Notes: generated by a model not told the origin, from the letters alone. A DNA stretch of 64,000 nucleotides from Paraburkholderia atlantica (GCF_009362785.1 NZ_WHNQ01000001.1:62001-126000); one strand, 5' to 3'. Positions 1 through 10,755 are shown, numbered from the stretch's first letter. Numbers and translations: made by a program.

Positions 1-156
1 ATCGACCGCAAGGCCGATCGCCTTGTCGATCGCGGCCGCGTCGGCCATCGCGACGCGGGTGGCGACTTCGCCGCTGAATTTGTCGGTGACTTCGAGATCG
101 GTGTTGGCGGCGACCGGCTCGTTCGCGAGGTAGTAAGGATAGGTTTTCTGCAACAT
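1..156 (-). CDS. Aldehyde dehydrogenase, N-terminal part only (runs off the left edge)
   Basis: The first 52 codons are in the window. They begin MLQKTYPYYLANEP and continue through EVTDKFSGEVATRVAMAD, the N-terminal pattern of NAD(P)-dependent aldehyde dehydrogenases, which oxidise an aldehyde to an acid in the cytosol. The catalytic Cys and Glu lie outside the window, so substrate class cannot be judged. An AAGGAG Shine-Dalgarno sits well before the ATG. The gene lies 45 bases downstream of the acetolactate synthase-like gene on the same strand, so the two are probably one operon. The family call rests on N-terminal resemblance only. Confidence 0.65.
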   Translation of the reverse strand, partial: MLQKTYPYYLANEPVAANTDLEVTDKFSGEVATRVAMADAAAIDKAIGLAVD

Positions 157-201
157 GTCGCGCTCTCCTTGAAGCGATTCACAGCGTCGATGCACAGAGA
201 C

Positions 202-1854
202 TCAAAGCCGCGCGGACAACCGCTTGATCTCGCGGTTGAGGACGCGCTCGTTGTCCGAATAGTCGATCGGCACGTCGATCACGTGCACGCCGGGCGTCAC
301 GAAGCACTCGCGCAACAGCGGCGCGAACTGTTCGGCGGCCTCGACCCGATGCCCCTGCGCGCCATAGCTCTGCGCATAGGCGACGAAATCCGGGTTCGCA
401 AGCGTCATGCCGTAGTCCGGGAAGTTCATGTTTTCCTGCTTCCAGCGGATCATGCCGAACGCGTCGTCGCGCAGGATCAGGATCACCAGATCGAGCTTCA
501 TGCGCACCGCCGTTTCGAGCTCCTGCGAGTTCATCATGAAGCCGCCGTCGCCGCACACGGCGATCACCTTGCGCTCCGGATGCACGATCTTGCTCGCGAT
601 CGCCGACGGCAGCCCCGCACCCATCGACGCCAATGCGTTGTCGAGCAGCAGCGAATTCGGTTCGTGCGCGCGGTAGTAGCGCGCGAACCAGATCTTGTAC
701 ATGCCGTTGTCCAGACACACGATGCCGTCGACCGGCGTGGCCTCGTAGACGTCGTTGACGATCCGCACCGGGTACATCGGAAAGCGGTCGTCGTGCTGCC
801 CCTTGACCAGATGCGCCTCGAAGTGCTCCTTGATCTCCTTGAAGCGCGTGAAGTCCCAATGCTCCTGACGCGTCTTCAGGCTCTCCTTCAGCTGCCACAC
901 CGCATTCGCGATATCGCCGACCACTTCGATCTGCGGGAAGTACACCGGATCGACTTCGGCGCCGAGGAAGTTCACGTGGATCACCGTCTTTTCGCCCGCC
1001 TCGCCGCTGCGCATGAAAAACGGCGGCTTTTCGATCACGTCGTGACCGACGTTGATGATGCAGTCCGCGTGCTCGATCGCGCGATGCACGAAGTCGCCGT
1101 CCGAGAGCGTCGCGTTGCCGAGCCACATCGGATGCGATTCGTCGATCACACCCTTGCCCATCTGCGTCGTGAAAAACGGAATGCCGATCTGGTCGACGAA
1201 TTCGCGCAGCATCTTCGTCGTGGTCTTGCGGTTGCCGCCCGCGCCGATCATCAAGAGCGGATGCTTCGCGGCGGTGATCGCCTCGACCGCGCGCGCGACC
1301 CCTTTCTCTTCGGCGACCGGACGGCGGCTGTAGCTCTTCGGAATCGGCTTGCCGTCGCCCTCTTCGTGCGCAACGTCCTCGGGCAATTCGAGGTGCGTGG
1401 CGCCCGGGCGCTCCTCCTCGGCGCGGCGCACGGCCTCGCGCACCGCCGCCGGAATATTGCCGATCGACACGATCTGCCGCGTGTACTTGGTGAGCGGCTC
1501 CATCATCCGCACCACGTCGACGATCTGGAAGTGCCCCTGCTTGCTCGACTTGATCGGCTTCTGGCCCGTGACCATCAGCATCGGCATGCCGCCCAACTGC
1601 GCGTAGGCGGCCGCGGTCACGAAGTTGGTCGCGCCGGGGCCGAGCGTCGCCAGACATACTCCCGTGCGGCCGGTGAGCCGGCCGTAGGTGGCGGCCATGA
1701 AGCCGGCCGCCTGCTCGTGGCGCGTGAGGATCAGACGGATTTTCGAGCGGCGCAGCGACTCGAGCAGATCGAGATTTTCTTCACCGGGGATGCCGAACAC
1801 ATACTCGACACCTTCGGCTTCCAGCGATTTGACGAACAGGTCCGATGCTTTCAT
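202..1854 (-). CDS. Acetolactate synthase-like thiamine-diphosphate enzyme
   Basis: A 550-residue protein of the TPP-dependent acetolactate synthase/pyruvate oxidase family. The start MKASDLFVKSLEAEGVEYVF opens the pyrimidine-binding domain, and Glu47 in the RHEQAAGFMA motif is the residue that activates the cofactor. The pyrophosphate-binding motif begins with GDGGFMMNS at about residue 435 and continues to a conserved Asp/Phe region. The expected reaction is decarboxylation of pyruvate and condensation to acetolactate, but relatives act on other 2-oxo acids. No small regulatory subunit lies next to it, which argues against the biosynthetic IlvB type. The frame stays open upstream of this ATG, but the family begins here. 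It is transcribed together with the aldehyde dehydrogenase downstream. Confidence 0.8.
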   Translation of the reverse strand: MKASDLFVKSLEAEGVEYVFGIPGEENLDLLESLRRSKIRLILTRHEQAAGFMAATYGRLTGRTGVCLATLGPGATNFVTAAAYAQLGGMPMLMVTGQKPIKSSKQGHFQIVDVVRMMEPLTKYTRQIVSIGNIPAAVREAVRRAEEERPGATHLELPEDVAHEEGDGKPIPKSYSRRPVAEEKGVARAVEAITAAKHPLLMIGAGGNRKTTTKMLREFVDQIGIPFFTTQMGKGVIDESHPMWLGNATLSDGDFVHRAIEHADCIINVGHDVIEKPPFFMRSGEAGEKTVIHVNFLGAEVDPVYFPQIEVVGDIANAVWQLKESLKTRQEHWDFTRFKEIKEHFEAHLVKGQHDDRFPMYPVRIVNDVYEATPVDGIVCLDNGMYKIWFARYYRAHEPNSLLLDNALASMGAGLPSAIASKIVHPERKVIAVCGDGGFMMNSQELETAVRMKLDLVILILRDDAFGMIRWKQENMNFPDYGMTLANPDFVAYAQSYGAQGHRVEAAEQFAPLLRECFVTPGVHVIDVPIDYSDNERVLNREIKRLSARL

Positions 1855-2093
1855 TGAGGGTCTCGCTTGATGACTCGGGGGACGGACAATCGAAGACGAC
1901 AACGACGGCTGCGCGCGAAACACCGTATCGCGCGCGCGGCATGGCAAACGGCATGGCGAACGCCATGCTGGACAGCTTACTACTCGAATGGAAACGATGT
2001 GCGCGAGGGGCAGCAAGCCGGGCGCAAGAAGAAGCAGGCGGCGGCAGATGATGAAGCCGCCGCATGAGGCGCATGTGTGCGCCGTTCAATGAA

Positions 2094-2477
2094 TCAGCGA
2101 ATCACCGTTACGCAGTCGGAGAGAACCGGCGGCGCGTTCTCGCCGCTCGTCAGGTCATATAGATTGGCGCGCGGACCCTTGGTCCACCACGTATAGCTGC
2201 CGGCCTGGTACTTCACGCCGGACGCCGAGACAGTGTTGACGAACAGCATCGACGTGCCTTTCACCGGCAGCACGGCGAAGCTCTGGCCGTTCTGCGCGTT
2301 CCAGTAAGTGACCTGCAGGATCTTGCCGGTCGCGCACGTGTATTTGCGCGTCTGGTGGTTTTTGCCTTCGATGTTCTTGAACTGCAACGGCGCGGCCGAT
2401 GCGCCGCCGGAAGATGCCGCCAGCCAGGCCACCATCGATGCTGCCACCGTGAGAAATGCAACACGCCATGTCTTCAT
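2094..2477 (-). CDS. MliC/PliC-type periplasmic inhibitor of C-type lysozyme
   Basis: A 127-residue protein with a Sec signal peptide (residues 1-28, cleavage probably after GASA). The mature part matches the MliC family: KYTCATGKILQVTYWN near residues 46-60, the inhibitory loop SASGVKY at 84-90, and WWTKG at 97-101. The loop Ser and the Lys of WTKG are the residues that family members insert into the lysozyme active site. Cys48 and Cys122 are placed to form the family disulfide. There is no lipobox Cys, so it should be a soluble periplasmic form. Its role would be protection of peptidoglycan against host or competitor lysozyme. Confidence 0.82.
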   Translation of the reverse strand: MKTWRVAFLTVAASMVAWLAASSGGASAAPLQFKNIEGKNHQTRKYTCATGKILQVTYWNAQNGQSFAVLPVKGTSMLFVNTVSASGVKYQAGSYTWWTKGPRANLYDLTSGENAPPVLSDCVTVIR

Positions 2478-2592
2478 CGAACACCTCGATTGTTGCGGGG
2501 GTCAGGCAGGGAAGGCATACCGGCCGCCGCCGCGCGGGTCACAGACGGATTACGGGCAGCTCATGGGCAATTCACGGACAGCTAACGACGTT

Positions 2593-2805
2593 TCAAGGAT
2601 CGATCACGTCGGCGCACGCATCGGTCGGCGCGGCGGCGACGTGCCCGACCACCGGCACGATCTTCAGTCCCGCCGAAGCGACCCGGCAAGGCGCCGCGGC
2701 GAGCCCGCAGCCGCTGATACCGGCACACAGCGCGAACCCCACGCCGAGTGCGCCGACCCGTCGAAGCGCGCCGCGCCAAGGATTGCTACGCGATTCAAGC
2801 GCCAT
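2593..2805 (-). CDS. Small lipoprotein, DUF6726-like
   Basis: A 70-residue protein with a basic N-terminus, a hydrophobic stretch (about residues 17-30) and a lipobox ISGC ending at Cys33, so it is predicted to be lipidated and membrane-anchored. The mature part is only about 38 residues and includes AGLKIVPVVGHVAAAPTDAC. This pattern resembles the DUF6726 family of Burkholderia-type bacteria, a memory-based match. Two extra cysteines (40 and 64) could form a disulfide. Function is unknown. An upstream start 14 codons earlier is possible. It lies between purT and the MliC gene on the same strand. Confidence 0.65.
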   Translation of the reverse strand: MALESRSNPWRGALRRVGALGVGFALCAGISGCGLAAAPCRVASAGLKIVPVVGHVAAAPTDACADVIDP

Positions 2806-2883
2806 ACGATCCTCTACTCCGATCTCTTTGCTGCGATAAGTCAGCAACGAATCCGGCGTACGCCGCGCGTCGCCGTCTGCCCG

Positions 2884-4098
2884 TTACTTCGCCGATACCG
2901 GCCGGACCGCCGCCGCGGCCTGCTTCGCACGCGAGCGCGCTTCGTCGATATTCTCGCCGGTCGCGAGCGCGACGCCCATGCGGCGTTTGACGAAGCTCTC
3001 CGGCTTGCCGAACAGGCGCAGGTCCGAGTTGGGCACCGCGAGTGCCGCCGCGACGCCTTCGAACGCGATGCCGGTCTCGTCGCGGCCACCGTAGATCACC
3101 GCCGACGCACCCGGCGCACGCAGCGACGTGTCGACCGGCAGGCCGAGGATCGCGCGCGCATGCAGTTCGAACTCCGAGAAGCGCTGCGAGCACAGCGTGA
3201 CGAGCCCCGTGTCGTGCGGACGCGGGCTGACTTCCGAAAACCATACGTCGTCGCCGCGCACGAAAAGTTCCACGCCGAAGAGGCCGCGGCCGCCGAGCGC
3301 CGCCGTCACCTTGTGCGCGATCTCGCGCGAACGCTCGAGTGCGAGCGGGCTCATCGGCTGTGGCTGCCACGATTCGACATAGTCGCCCGCGACCTGCACG
3401 TGGCCGATCGGGTCGCAGAAATACGTGCTGACCGCGCCGCTCGCCGGGTCGATCGCGCGCACGGTGAGCTGCGTGATTTCATATTCGAAGTCGATGAAAC
3501 CCTCGACGATCACGCGCCCGAAATTCACGCGGCCGCCCGCCATCGCGTACTGCCAGGCAGGTTCGACGTCGGCTTCGCTGCGCAGCACCGACTGCCCCTT
3601 GCCCGAGGACGACATCACCGGCTTCACGACGCACGGATAGCCGACCTTCGCGATGCCCGCGCGCAGCTCGTCGAGCGAATCGGCGAACGCGTACGGCGAG
3701 GTCGCGAGGCGGAGCTCTTCCGCAGCGAGGCGGCGGATGCCTTCGCGGTTCATCGTCAGCTGGGTGGCGCGCGCGGTCGGAATCACTTCGGCGAGCGCCT
3801 CGGTTTCGATCGCGGCGAGTTCGTCGGTGGCAATCGCCTCGATTTCGGGGACGATCAGATGCGGGCGCTCCTGCTCGACCAGCGCGCGCAGCGCGGCGCG
3901 GTCGGTCATGTCGATCACGTGCGCGCGATGCGCGACCTGATGGCCCGGCGCGTTCGGGTAACGGTCGACGGCGATCACTTCGACGCCCAGCCGTTGCAGC
4001 GCGATGATCACTTCCTTGCCGAGCTCGCCGGCGCCGAGCAGCATCACGCGCGTCGCGGATTCAGAAAGGGGGGTGCCGATCCGTTGGCCGATCTGCAT
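2884..4098 (-). CDS. purT: Formate-dependent phosphoribosylglycinamide formyltransferase (GAR transformylase 2)
   Basis: A 404-residue ATP-grasp enzyme that makes formyl-GAR from GAR, formate and ATP in purine synthesis, as the folate-independent alternative to PurN. The N-terminal pre-ATP-grasp fold carries [20 protein letters not shown], followed by [15 protein letters not shown] and the substrate-contact stretch [11 protein letters not shown]. The ATP-grasp core has [14 protein letters not shown] and, later, [14 protein letters not shown] with the metal ligands. Length is close to the usual 390-400 residues. The gene stands divergent from the META-domain lipoprotein, with about 250 bases between them. 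It is one of the safest calls in the window. Confidence 0.95.
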   Translation of the reverse strand: MQIGQRIGTPLSESATRVMLLGAGELGKEVIIALQRLGVEVIAVDRYPNAPGHQVAHRAHVIDMTDRAALRALVEQERPHLIVPEIEAIATDELAAIETEALAEVIPTARATQLTMNREGIRRLAAEELRLATSPYAFADSLDELRAGIAKVGYPCVVKPVMSSSGKGQSVLRSEADVEPAWQYAMAGGRVNFGRVIVEGFIDFEYEITQLTVRAIDPASGAVSTYFCDPIGHVQVAGDYVESWQPQPMSPLALERSREIAHKVTAALGGRGLFGVELFVRGDDVWFSEVSPRPHDTGLVTLCSQRFSEFELHARAILGLPVDTSLRAPGASAVIYGGRDETGIAFEGVAAALAVPNSDLRLFGKPESFVKRRMGVALATGENIDEARSRAKQAAAAVRPVSAK

Positions 4099-4345
4099 GG
4101 GAACTCCAGATAAAAGTCGGGATGAGGGTGGGATTGGATAGACCGCGATGTTAACATGCGGACCCCTTGCCGCGCGGCGCTCAGGGTGCTCTCAGGATGC
4201 GCTTATGAGGCCGTCGCGGTCGGGCGCAAGCGTATCGCCGCGTCGACGTTCGCAGCCGCGAGCGCGTCACCGCTAGCATCGCTCGCGCACGACAAGCTTA
4301 GTACGTTACCCTTACGCCTTCGCCAGTTTGAACAGGAACGACGCC

Positions 4346-4882
4346 ATGCTCATCCGCTCCCGCCCGCGACGTCTTGCGCGCATCACTCCGTGCCTGCGCA
4401 CGGCCGTCGCCGCGTTGAGCATCGCCGCGCTGCTCGGTGCCTGCGCGATCCCGAAGCATCCGGATGCGTCGGCGCCGCCGCCCGATCCGTTCAATCCCGC
4501 CGCCGTGCAACTGCTCGACGACACCAGCTGGGTGCTGAGCTCGTGGAAGAACGCCGACGGCACGGCGCGCGCGGTGCCGTCGAACGATCAGGGCCCGCTC
4601 ACGCTCACGTTGTCGACCGAAGGCGGCCGACGCCATGCGAGCGGCTTTTCGGGCTGCAACCGCTTCATGGGTTCGTACATGCTGAAGGACGGCAAGCTGA
4701 GCTTCGGCACCCTCGCCGGCACGCGCAAGGCGTGCGTGTCGCCGGGCGGTGACATCGAAAAGCCGTTCCTCGAAGCGCTCGAGCGCATCGCTCGCACCGG
4801 CGTGCAGATGCGAGCGCCGCAGCAGATGCAGCTGATCCTCGAGAACGGCGACACGCTGATGTTCGATCGCAGCGACAAGTGA
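4346..4882 (+). CDS. META-domain (HslJ-like) outer-membrane lipoprotein
   Basis: A 178-residue protein. The N-terminus is basic, then hydrophobic, with a lipobox LGAC ending at Cys33. A META domain follows from about residue 55 (DTSWVLSSWKN) through SGFSGCNRFMGSYMLKDGKL and FGTLAGTRKACV. This is the domain of HslJ and related heat- or stress-associated lipoproteins. The role is not established, though it is probably an envelope function. The ATG at 4346 is preceded by an AGGAA ribosome site, which decides it against a TTG six codons upstream. It sits about 100 bases before ftsK on the same strand and may share its transcript. Confidence 0.8.
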   Translation: MLIRSRPRRLARITPCLRTAVAALSIAALLGACAIPKHPDASAPPPDPFNPAAVQLLDDTSWVLSSWKNADGTARAVPSNDQGPLTLTLSTEGGRRHASGFSGCNRFMGSYMLKDGKLSFGTLAGTRKACVSPGGDIEKPFLEALERIARTGVQMRAPQQMQLILENGDTLMFDRSDK

Positions 4883-4986
4883 TGCGAGTTTGCGCCGCGT
4901 TCGGGACTCGCGCCGGCCTTCGAAGCCGCGCGCTGCGCCGTTTAAACTCGACGGATCGCGCTTCTCGCGCGCTCCGTCATTCGTAG

Positions 4987-7900
4987 ATGTCTGGTATGCA
5001 CACGGTAGTTTTCGGCTGGTTCGGCGGGTCGGCCGTCTGGTTCATTCCTCTTTTGTGGCGCCTCGTGAAGTCGGTGCTGCCGGGCGGCGCGGGTCTGCGC
5101 GGCCCCGGCACGATCCGGCTGTGGCTCGGCTTCGTCTGCGTGCTGATCGCGAGCTGCACGCTCGAGGGCTCGCTGATCGGCCTCGCCGGCGTCAATGGGT
5201 TCGGTCATGCGCTCGCCGCGGGGCTTGGGCATTTACTCGGCCATATCGGCACGCCGCTCGCGGCGCTCGCGCTGCTGTTGATCAGCCTGCCGTGGCTGAT
5301 CGACTTCCGCTGGAGCGAGGTCGCCGCGTGGGCCGACGGCGCGTTCGGCCTCGGGCTGTCGCGCGGACTCGCGAAGCGCGACGAAGATGCGCGCCGCCAC
5401 CGCTCCGTCGACGACGGCGCGCCGTCGCATGTTTCGCCCGCAACCAACACGATGGCGCCGCGCAACAGCAGGGGTCGCTACGCGCGGCCGACGGTGTGGC
5501 GTCCGCCCGCGAGCGGGCGCGGCGCGGGCGCCGCCGCTGCGGCTGGCATCGCGGGTAGCAAGGAGGCTGCCGCCCGTGGCGCCGGCGCAAGCTGGCGCGC
5601 CGATGCGGCCGCTAGCGCGGCGCGTGGGCCGCTCAAGCAGGTCGAGCCGGTGTTGCGTACAGGGTCGAGCGCGTCGCCGCGTCCGGCAGCGTCGATCGCA
5701 ACCCAGGCGCCGCAGGTAGACAAAGGCGCGGACAGGTCCGCCGCACCCTTCGTGCCGACCGAGCCGATCGCGCCGGCCGGCTGGCTACGCACGACGGAGC
5801 CGCGTGCGGCAACGGCGGCGGCGGGATCGCCAGGTGCGTCGGCCGCAGCGGGCATGCCGGTGCGTGATGGCGCTGCGCAGGCCGGCCGGCGCTCGGTTGG
5901 CGAACAGCGCGTGGCCGCGCCGTTCGGCTCCAGCGCCGCATTGGCCGCGACGGCCGCCAATGCGTCCGGCGTGTCGGCGCGAGCGGCACAGGCAATGGCG
6001 GGCCGGTCCGCCGCGTCGGGTGCTGGGGTCGGCATGACGGCGGGATCGATCAATGCCGCGGGCCGCGGCGGCCGTGCGTCGTCGCTGCCGCGTCCGACCG
6101 ATGGCAGCGCGCAGCTCAATCGCGGCGCGACCGCGCGTCAACCGTTCCCGGCCGCTCAGCGCGCCAACGGCGTCACATTGCCGTCAACAGCGCGCCGGGC
6201 TACACCAGACTTCACGCGGACGATGGCGAACGCGTCGACGGTCGAGCCGCCGGCGAGCGTCGAGGAAACGCTGCGCAGCATCGCGGAAAACGCCGCGCGC
6301 TGGACCGACATGGCCGGCGTAAGCCTCGCGCGCAGCCGTGGCGCCGATAGCGCGAAGATTGGCGATGTGGAACGTACGTCGACAACGTTCGATATGCCGC
6401 CGGCGCAGCGGGACGTGCTGCCTGTCGAAAACGGCGAGACGGTGTCGCCAACGCAGTCGCAGCAAGAAGCCGCACCGGTCGAGTTGCCGGCTGAGCATGC
6501 TGTTACCGAGTCCGACACGTCAGTCGAGGGCGGCGACGAAGCGGTTGCACAATGGCCGACCGAACCGCCGGTCATTCATCCGCCGCTCACGGCTGCGCCA
6601 CAGACGACGACCGCGATCGAGCCGGTGGCCGACGTGGCGGCTGCGGTTGTCGAAGCCGCGATTGTGGAGCCACTCTCTGTCGCAGAGACGCCGCATGATC
6701 CCGTGTCTACGGAACCTGTCACCGGCCCCCCCGCGGCTGTCGAGCCGTCGGCATCCACTGCGGCTGAGCCGGCCGTCGCGGAACCTGCTGCAAGCGCGCC
6801 GCAACACGAGCCTGCGATGGCGACGCCGTTCCAGCGCTTTGCAGCCAGCTTGCAGGACGACGCCAAGCACGAGGACGACCCGGCGATCGAAGACGATTCG
6901 TCGCACACGGGGACAAGCACTAGCGTCCTGGCATCGGAATGGGAAGAATCCGCGCGAACCGTCGAACCTGCTTCCGCCGCCTCCTCCACGCCGCTGCCAG
7001 CGCCGGCGCCTGTCGCCGAAATCGTCATCGACGAAACGCTCGTGCCTTGGGAGAGCAAGCTCGGCCCGGCCGCGGCTCAACGCGCGGTTGCGCCGGCGGA
7101 CCCGTCGCAAACGGAGGCAGCACCATCGAGCGCAAGCGTGCCGCCGTGGTCCGGCGCGCCCGTATCAGAGTTCGCGAGCGAAAGCGCGCAGCCAGGTGAG
7201 CCCGCAACGCCGCCAACGCACCCGACGTCGCACGCCCGTGCCCTGCCGGCTGCGACTGAGCCCGCCAACGAGCCGACGAACGACTCGCCGTCGTCGACCT
7301 CGACGAGTGCGCCGAACCCCGCTACGCCGGCGACCGCACCAGCCGTCGTCTCGAACGTGGTCCGTTTCCCGGGCCTCGCCGCGCCGGCGACCAGCCTCGA
7401 GCCTTCGATCGGCGCAACCGCGACGCCTGCCACGAACACACCGGCAGCCGAACCGTCACCCACTCTGTCGCCTGCTCCCGCGCCCACACCGCAACCGCAG
7501 GCCCAACCCGCCAGCGAGCCCGCCGCCCGCGCGCCGCTGCGCGGCCACGCGCCGGTCAACGGCTTCGAGTTCCACGCGCCGGCCGCATCGATGGTCGAAC
7601 TGCCGACGCTCGATCTGCTCGCCCCCGCCGACGCCGACATCGAACCGATCCCGGACGAAAAGCTCCGCGAAACCGGCCAGTTGATCGAGCAGCGCCTGCA
7701 GGAATTCAAGGTGCCGGTGACGGTGGTGGGCGCATCGGCGGGTCCGGTCATCACGCGCTTCGAAGTCGAACCGGCGCTCGGTGTGCGCGGCAGCCAGATC
7801 GTCGGTCTGATGAAGGACCTGTCGCGCGGTCTCGGTCTCACGTCGATCCGCGTGGTCGAGACGATTCCGGGCAAGACCTGCATGGGCCTCGAACTGCCGA

Positions 7901-9072
7901 ACGCGAAGCGTCAAACGATCCGCCTGTCGGAAATTCTCGAAGCCAGCGTCTACCAGAATTCGCACTCGCAACTGACGCTCGCAATGGGCAAGGACATCAC
8001 CGGCCATCCGGTCGTCGCCGATCTGGCGAAGGCGCCGCACATGCTGGTGGCCGGCACGACCGGTTCGGGCAAGTCCGTCGCTATCAACGCGATGATCTGC
8101 TCGCTGCTGTTCAAAGCGACGCCCGAGGAAGTGCGCCTGATCATGATCGACCCGAAGATGCTCGAGCTTTCGGTCTACGAAGGCATTCCGCATCTGCTCG
8201 CGCCGGTCGTCACCGACATGAAGCTCGCGGCCAACGCGCTGAACTGGTGCGTCGGCGAAATGGAGAAACGCTACCGGCTGATGTCGGCGGTCGGCGTGCG
8301 CAATCTCGCCGGCTTCAACCAGAAGATCCGCGACACCGAGGCGAAGGGCAAGAAGCTCGGCAACCCGTTCTCGCTGACGCCCGATGCGCCCGAGCCGCTC
8401 GCGCCGCTGCCGCTGATCGTCGTCGTCATCGACGAGCTCGCCGACCTGATGATGGTCGCCGGCAAGAAGATCGAGGAACTGATCGCGCGGCTCGCGCAGA
8501 AGGCGCGCGCGGCCGGCATCCACCTGATCCTCGCGACGCAGCGGCCGTCCGTCGACGTGATCACCGGCCTCATCAAGGCGAACATTCCGACGCGCGTCGC
8601 GTTCCAGGTGTCGTCGAAAATCGACTCGCGCACGATTCTCGACCAGATGGGCGCCGAATCGCTGCTCGGCCAGGGCGACATGCTGTTCCTGCCACCGGGC
8701 ACGGGCTACCCGCAGCGCGTGCACGGTGCGTTCGTCGCCGACGAGGAAGTGCATGCGATCGTCGAGTATCTGAAGCAGTTCGGCGAGCCGCAATACGAGG
8801 AAGGCATTCTCGACGGCCCGGCCACCGATGGCGGCGCGGCCCAGGACCTGTTCGGCGAAGCGCCGGATGCGGAAGCCGATCCGCTGTACGACGAAGCGGT
8901 GGCGTTCGTCGTGCGCACGCGGCGTGCGTCGATCTCGTCGGTGCAGCGGCAATTGCGCATCGGCTATAACCGTGCGGCGCGGCTCGTCGAGCAGATGGAG
9001 ACGGCCGGGCTCGTGTCGGCGATGAGCATCAACGGCAGCCGCGAAGTGCTGGCGCCGGGACCGGCGGAATGA
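4987..9072 (+). CDS. ftsK: FtsK/SpoIIIE-family DNA translocase with very long linker
   Basis: A 1361-residue septal DNA pump. The N-terminus holds about three hydrophobic segments (residues 7-25, 45-63 and 78-105). A low-complexity linker rich in Ala, Pro, Glu, Ser and Thr runs from about 130 to 880. The motor starts near residue 890 ([20 protein letters not shown]), with Walker [15 protein letters not shown] near 1023 and Walker [13 protein letters not shown] near 1150. A winged-helix gamma domain that reads KOPS sites fills about 1295-1355. The motor is what identifies the family. An in-frame TAG directly before the ATG fixes the N-terminus, which looks about one membrane helix shorter than the E. 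coli protein. It may be a second FtsK paralogue. Confidence 0.93.
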   Translation: MSGMHTVVFGWFGGSAVWFIPLLWRLVKSVLPGGAGLRGPGTIRLWLGFVCVLIASCTLEGSLIGLAGVNGFGHALAAGLGHLLGHIGTPLAALALLLISLPWLIDFRWSEVAAWADGAFGLGLSRGLAKRDEDARRHRSVDDGAPSHVSPATNTMAPRNSRGRYARPTVWRPPASGRGAGAAAAAGIAGSKEAAARGAGASWRADAAASAARGPLKQVEPVLRTGSSASPRPAASIATQAPQVDKGADRSAAPFVPTEPIAPAGWLRTTEPRAATAAAGSPGASAAAGMPVRDGAAQAGRRSVGEQRVAAPFGSSAALAATAANASGVSARAAQAMAGRSAASGAGVGMTAGSINAAGRGGRASSLPRPTDGSAQLNRGATARQPFPAAQRANGVTLPSTARRATPDFTRTMANASTVEPPASVEETLRSIAENAARWTDMAGVSLARSRGADSAKIGDVERTSTTFDMPPAQRDVLPVENGETVSPTQSQQEAAPVELPAEHAVTESDTSVEGGDEAVAQWPTEPPVIHPPLTAAPQTTTAIEPVADVAAAVVEAAIVEPLSVAETPHDPVSTEPVTGPPAAVEPSASTAAEPAVAEPAASAPQHEPAMATPFQRFAASLQDDAKHEDDPAIEDDSSHTGTSTSVLASEWEESARTVEPASAASSTPLPAPAPVAEIVIDETLVPWESKLGPAAAQRAVAPADPSQTEAAPSSASVPPWSGAPVSEFASESAQPGEPATPPTHPTSHARALPAATEPANEPTNDSPSSTSTSAPNPATPATAPAVVSNVVRFPGLAAPATSLEPSIGATATPATNTPAAEPSPTLSPAPAPTPQPQAQPASEPAARAPLRGHAPVNGFEFHAPAASMVELPTLDLLAPADADIEPIPDEKLRETGQLIEQRLQEFKVPVTVVGASAGPVITRFEVEPALGVRGSQIVGLMKDLSRGLGLTSIRVVETIPGKTCMGLELPNAKRQTIRLSEILEASVYQNSHSQLTLAMGKDITGHPVVADLAKAPHMLVAGTTGSGKSVAINAMICSLLFKATPEEVRLIMIDPKMLELSVYEGIPHLLAPVVTDMKLAANALNWCVGEMEKRYRLMSAVGVRNLAGFNQKIRDTEAKGKKLGNPFSLTPDAPEPLAPLPLIVVVIDELADLMMVAGKKIEELIARLAQKARAAGIHLILATQRPSVDVITGLIKANIPTRVAFQVSSKIDSRTILDQMGAESLLGQGDMLFLPPGTGYPQRVHGAFVADEEVHAIVEYLKQFGEPQYEEGILDGPATDGGAAQDLFGEAPDAEADPLYDEAVAFVVRTRRASISSVQRQLRIGYNRAARLVEQMETAGLVSAMSINGSREVLAPGPAE

Positions 9073-9114
9073 GCGGCCGGTGAATCGCCAGGCCGGGTCG
9101 GCAATGACACGGTG

Positions 9115-9155
9115 AAAAAACGGACAGCCTCACGATGTGAGCTGTCCGTTTTTAT
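9115..9155. terminator. Bidirectional intrinsic terminator between ftsK and the lactonase gene
   Basis: The stem AAAACGGACAGC pairs with GCTGTCCGTTTT, extended inward by TCA/TGA around a five-base loop. A-rich sequence on one side and T-rich on the other make it usable from both strands. It lies between two convergent genes. Confidence 0.88.
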
Positions 9156-9175
9156 TTATCCGCGCGCACCGTGCA

Positions 9176-10495
9176 TCATGACGGCGACACCAGCTTGAAA
9201 TCGACCGGCGAACCGAGCTCGAAATGCTGCTTCGGATTCGGCTCGAGCAGCCCCGTCTGCTGATCGCGCTTGAACACGTAGACGGTGTCGCTCAACTGAT
9301 TGCCGACGATCAGCCAGTTGCCGGTCGGATCGATGGTGAACTCACGCGGCGATTTGCCGAGGCTCGACTGCCGGCCGATCTGCTTCAGATGCCCATTGGC
9401 GGGATCGACCGAGAAGATCACGATCTCGTTCGCGTCGCCTCGATTGGACGCATACACGAAGCGTCCGTCCGGCGACAGATGGATCGCCGCCGCGGCCACC
9501 TGCCCCTTGAAGCCGGGCTCGCTCAATGGCAACGTCTGCACGAGCTTAAGTCTGCCGTCGTGGTAGTCGAACGTGCTGACGGTCGCCGCGAGTTCGCTCG
9601 TCAGATACGCGTGCCTGCCGTCGGCGCTGAAAATCAGGTGGCGTGGACCCGTGCCGGCCTTCTGCTGCGCGTAGCCCCAGTCCGTCACGACGAATGGGCC
9701 CGCGCCGGCGCTGCTCTGCGGCGCGTAACGGTATGAGTACAGCTTGTCGGCGCCGAGATCCTGCGCGAACAGATAGTGGCCGTCAGGCGAGAACACGGTC
9801 GAATGCACGTGCGAGTTGTCCTGCCGCCCTTTCACCGGGCCGCCGCCCTCGTGATGCACGGTCTGCACCGAGGCGCCCACCTGGCCGTTCGCCTGCAGCG
9901 GAAACACCGCGAAGCTGCCGCCCGGGTCGGGCGCGACCGAATAGTTCGCGGTCAGCAGATACTTGCCGTCCGGTGAGATGCTCAGATAACACGGATCATT
10001 GCCTTCGGACGATACCTTGTTCAGAAACGTCAGCTGGCCGCGCGCGGCATCGAAGCCGAACGCGCTGATGTTGCCGCGCTGCGTGGCCGGGCCGTTGTCG
10101 CCTGGCAGTTCGTTGACCGAGTAGACGAAGCGGCGGTCGCGGCTCACGACCAGAAACGACGGATTGACCGTCTGCGCGACCGACACCTGGGTCGCTGCGC
10201 CGGTCTTCGTATCGAAGCGAAACACGTAGATGCCCTCGCTCTTGCCGCTGGTGTAAGTGCCGACCAGCATCGTATAGACGCCGTCCGGGGGAACCGGGCC
10301 AGAATCTTGCGCATACGCGTGCGAAGCAAGCATCGAAACCATCAGCACGAAACCTTTTATTATCGAACCGGCGACGCGGTCCGCGCCCCGCGGACCGGAA
10401 CCCTGGACGGCAACACTGGCAAGAGCAGAAGTAAAAGCGGAAGTCGGAACTGGGCGCGCGGCAACCCGCCCGGCGGCACGGCGACGGTGAAGCAT
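9176..10495 (-). CDS. Exported lactonase-family seven-bladed beta-propeller protein
   Basis: A 439-residue protein of the 6-phosphogluconolactonase-like (YbhE/Pgl, PF10282-type) propeller family. The ATG at 10495 has a strong AGGAGG five bases upstream. The first 65 or so residues form an unusually long leader ending in a hydrophobic stretch and SHAYA, a likely signal-peptidase site, so the protein is probably periplasmic. The propeller starts with MLVGTYTSGKSEGIYVFRFD and shows repeated blades such as YLSISPDGKYLLTANYS, HLIFSADGRHAYLTSE and HLSPDGRFVYASNRG. An exported location makes a pentose-phosphate role doubtful, so hydrolysis of some other lactone is more likely. The true substrate cannot be read from the sequence. 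Confidence 0.8.
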   Translation of the reverse strand: MLHRRRAAGRVAARPVPTSAFTSALASVAVQGSGPRGADRVAGSIIKGFVLMVSMLASHAYAQDSGPVPPDGVYTMLVGTYTSGKSEGIYVFRFDTKTGAATQVSVAQTVNPSFLVVSRDRRFVYSVNELPGDNGPATQRGNISAFGFDAARGQLTFLNKVSSEGNDPCYLSISPDGKYLLTANYSVAPDPGGSFAVFPLQANGQVGASVQTVHHEGGGPVKGRQDNSHVHSTVFSPDGHYLFAQDLGADKLYSYRYAPQSSAGAGPFVVTDWGYAQQKAGTGPRHLIFSADGRHAYLTSELAATVSTFDYHDGRLKLVQTLPLSEPGFKGQVAAAAIHLSPDGRFVYASNRGDANEIVIFSVDPANGHLKQIGRQSSLGKSPREFTIDPTGNWLIVGNQLSDTVYVFKRDQQTGLLEPNPKQHFELGSPVDFKLVSPS

Positions 10496-10657
10496 GAGAC
10501 CTCCTCGACATCGATTGTCTGTACGGGCTCGCGAACGAGCCTGGGTACGAGCGGTTGTAACGGTGTCTGGTCTGCCGCGCCGCGAAGCGAGCGTCGTTCC
10601 GCGTTGTTGTTGTCGAAGTGAGTATAAGAGCGTTAGGTCGGATCATGCAGTGAATCC

Positions 10658-10684
10658 ACCGCTGGGCTGCGCCAGCGGTTTTGG
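10658..10684 (+). terminator. Hairpin followed by T-run ahead of the DUF3096 gene
   Basis: ACCGCTGG pairs with CCAGCGGT around a six-base loop, followed directly by TTTT. It lies about 75 bases before a 50-codon gene, with no plus-strand gene upstream of it in the preceding 1.5 kb. It is therefore either a leader attenuator or a chance terminator-like hairpin. Confidence 0.4.
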
Positions 10685-10755
10685 TCCCGCGCGCCGGGGC
10701 GTTTTTTCGAGCGTTTTCTCAATCGCGCATCACGCGTGTCAACCACGGAGTCTCC

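Noticed and set aside
2308..4113. A 601-codon plus-strand frame opposite purT
   Set aside because: Shadow of purT and two small genes; composition not protein-like.
4883..4986. Possible frameshift hiding a longer FtsK N-terminus
   Set aside because: Only about 100 bases separate the META gene from the ftsK start, and a TAG is directly before the ATG; there is no room for another membrane helix.
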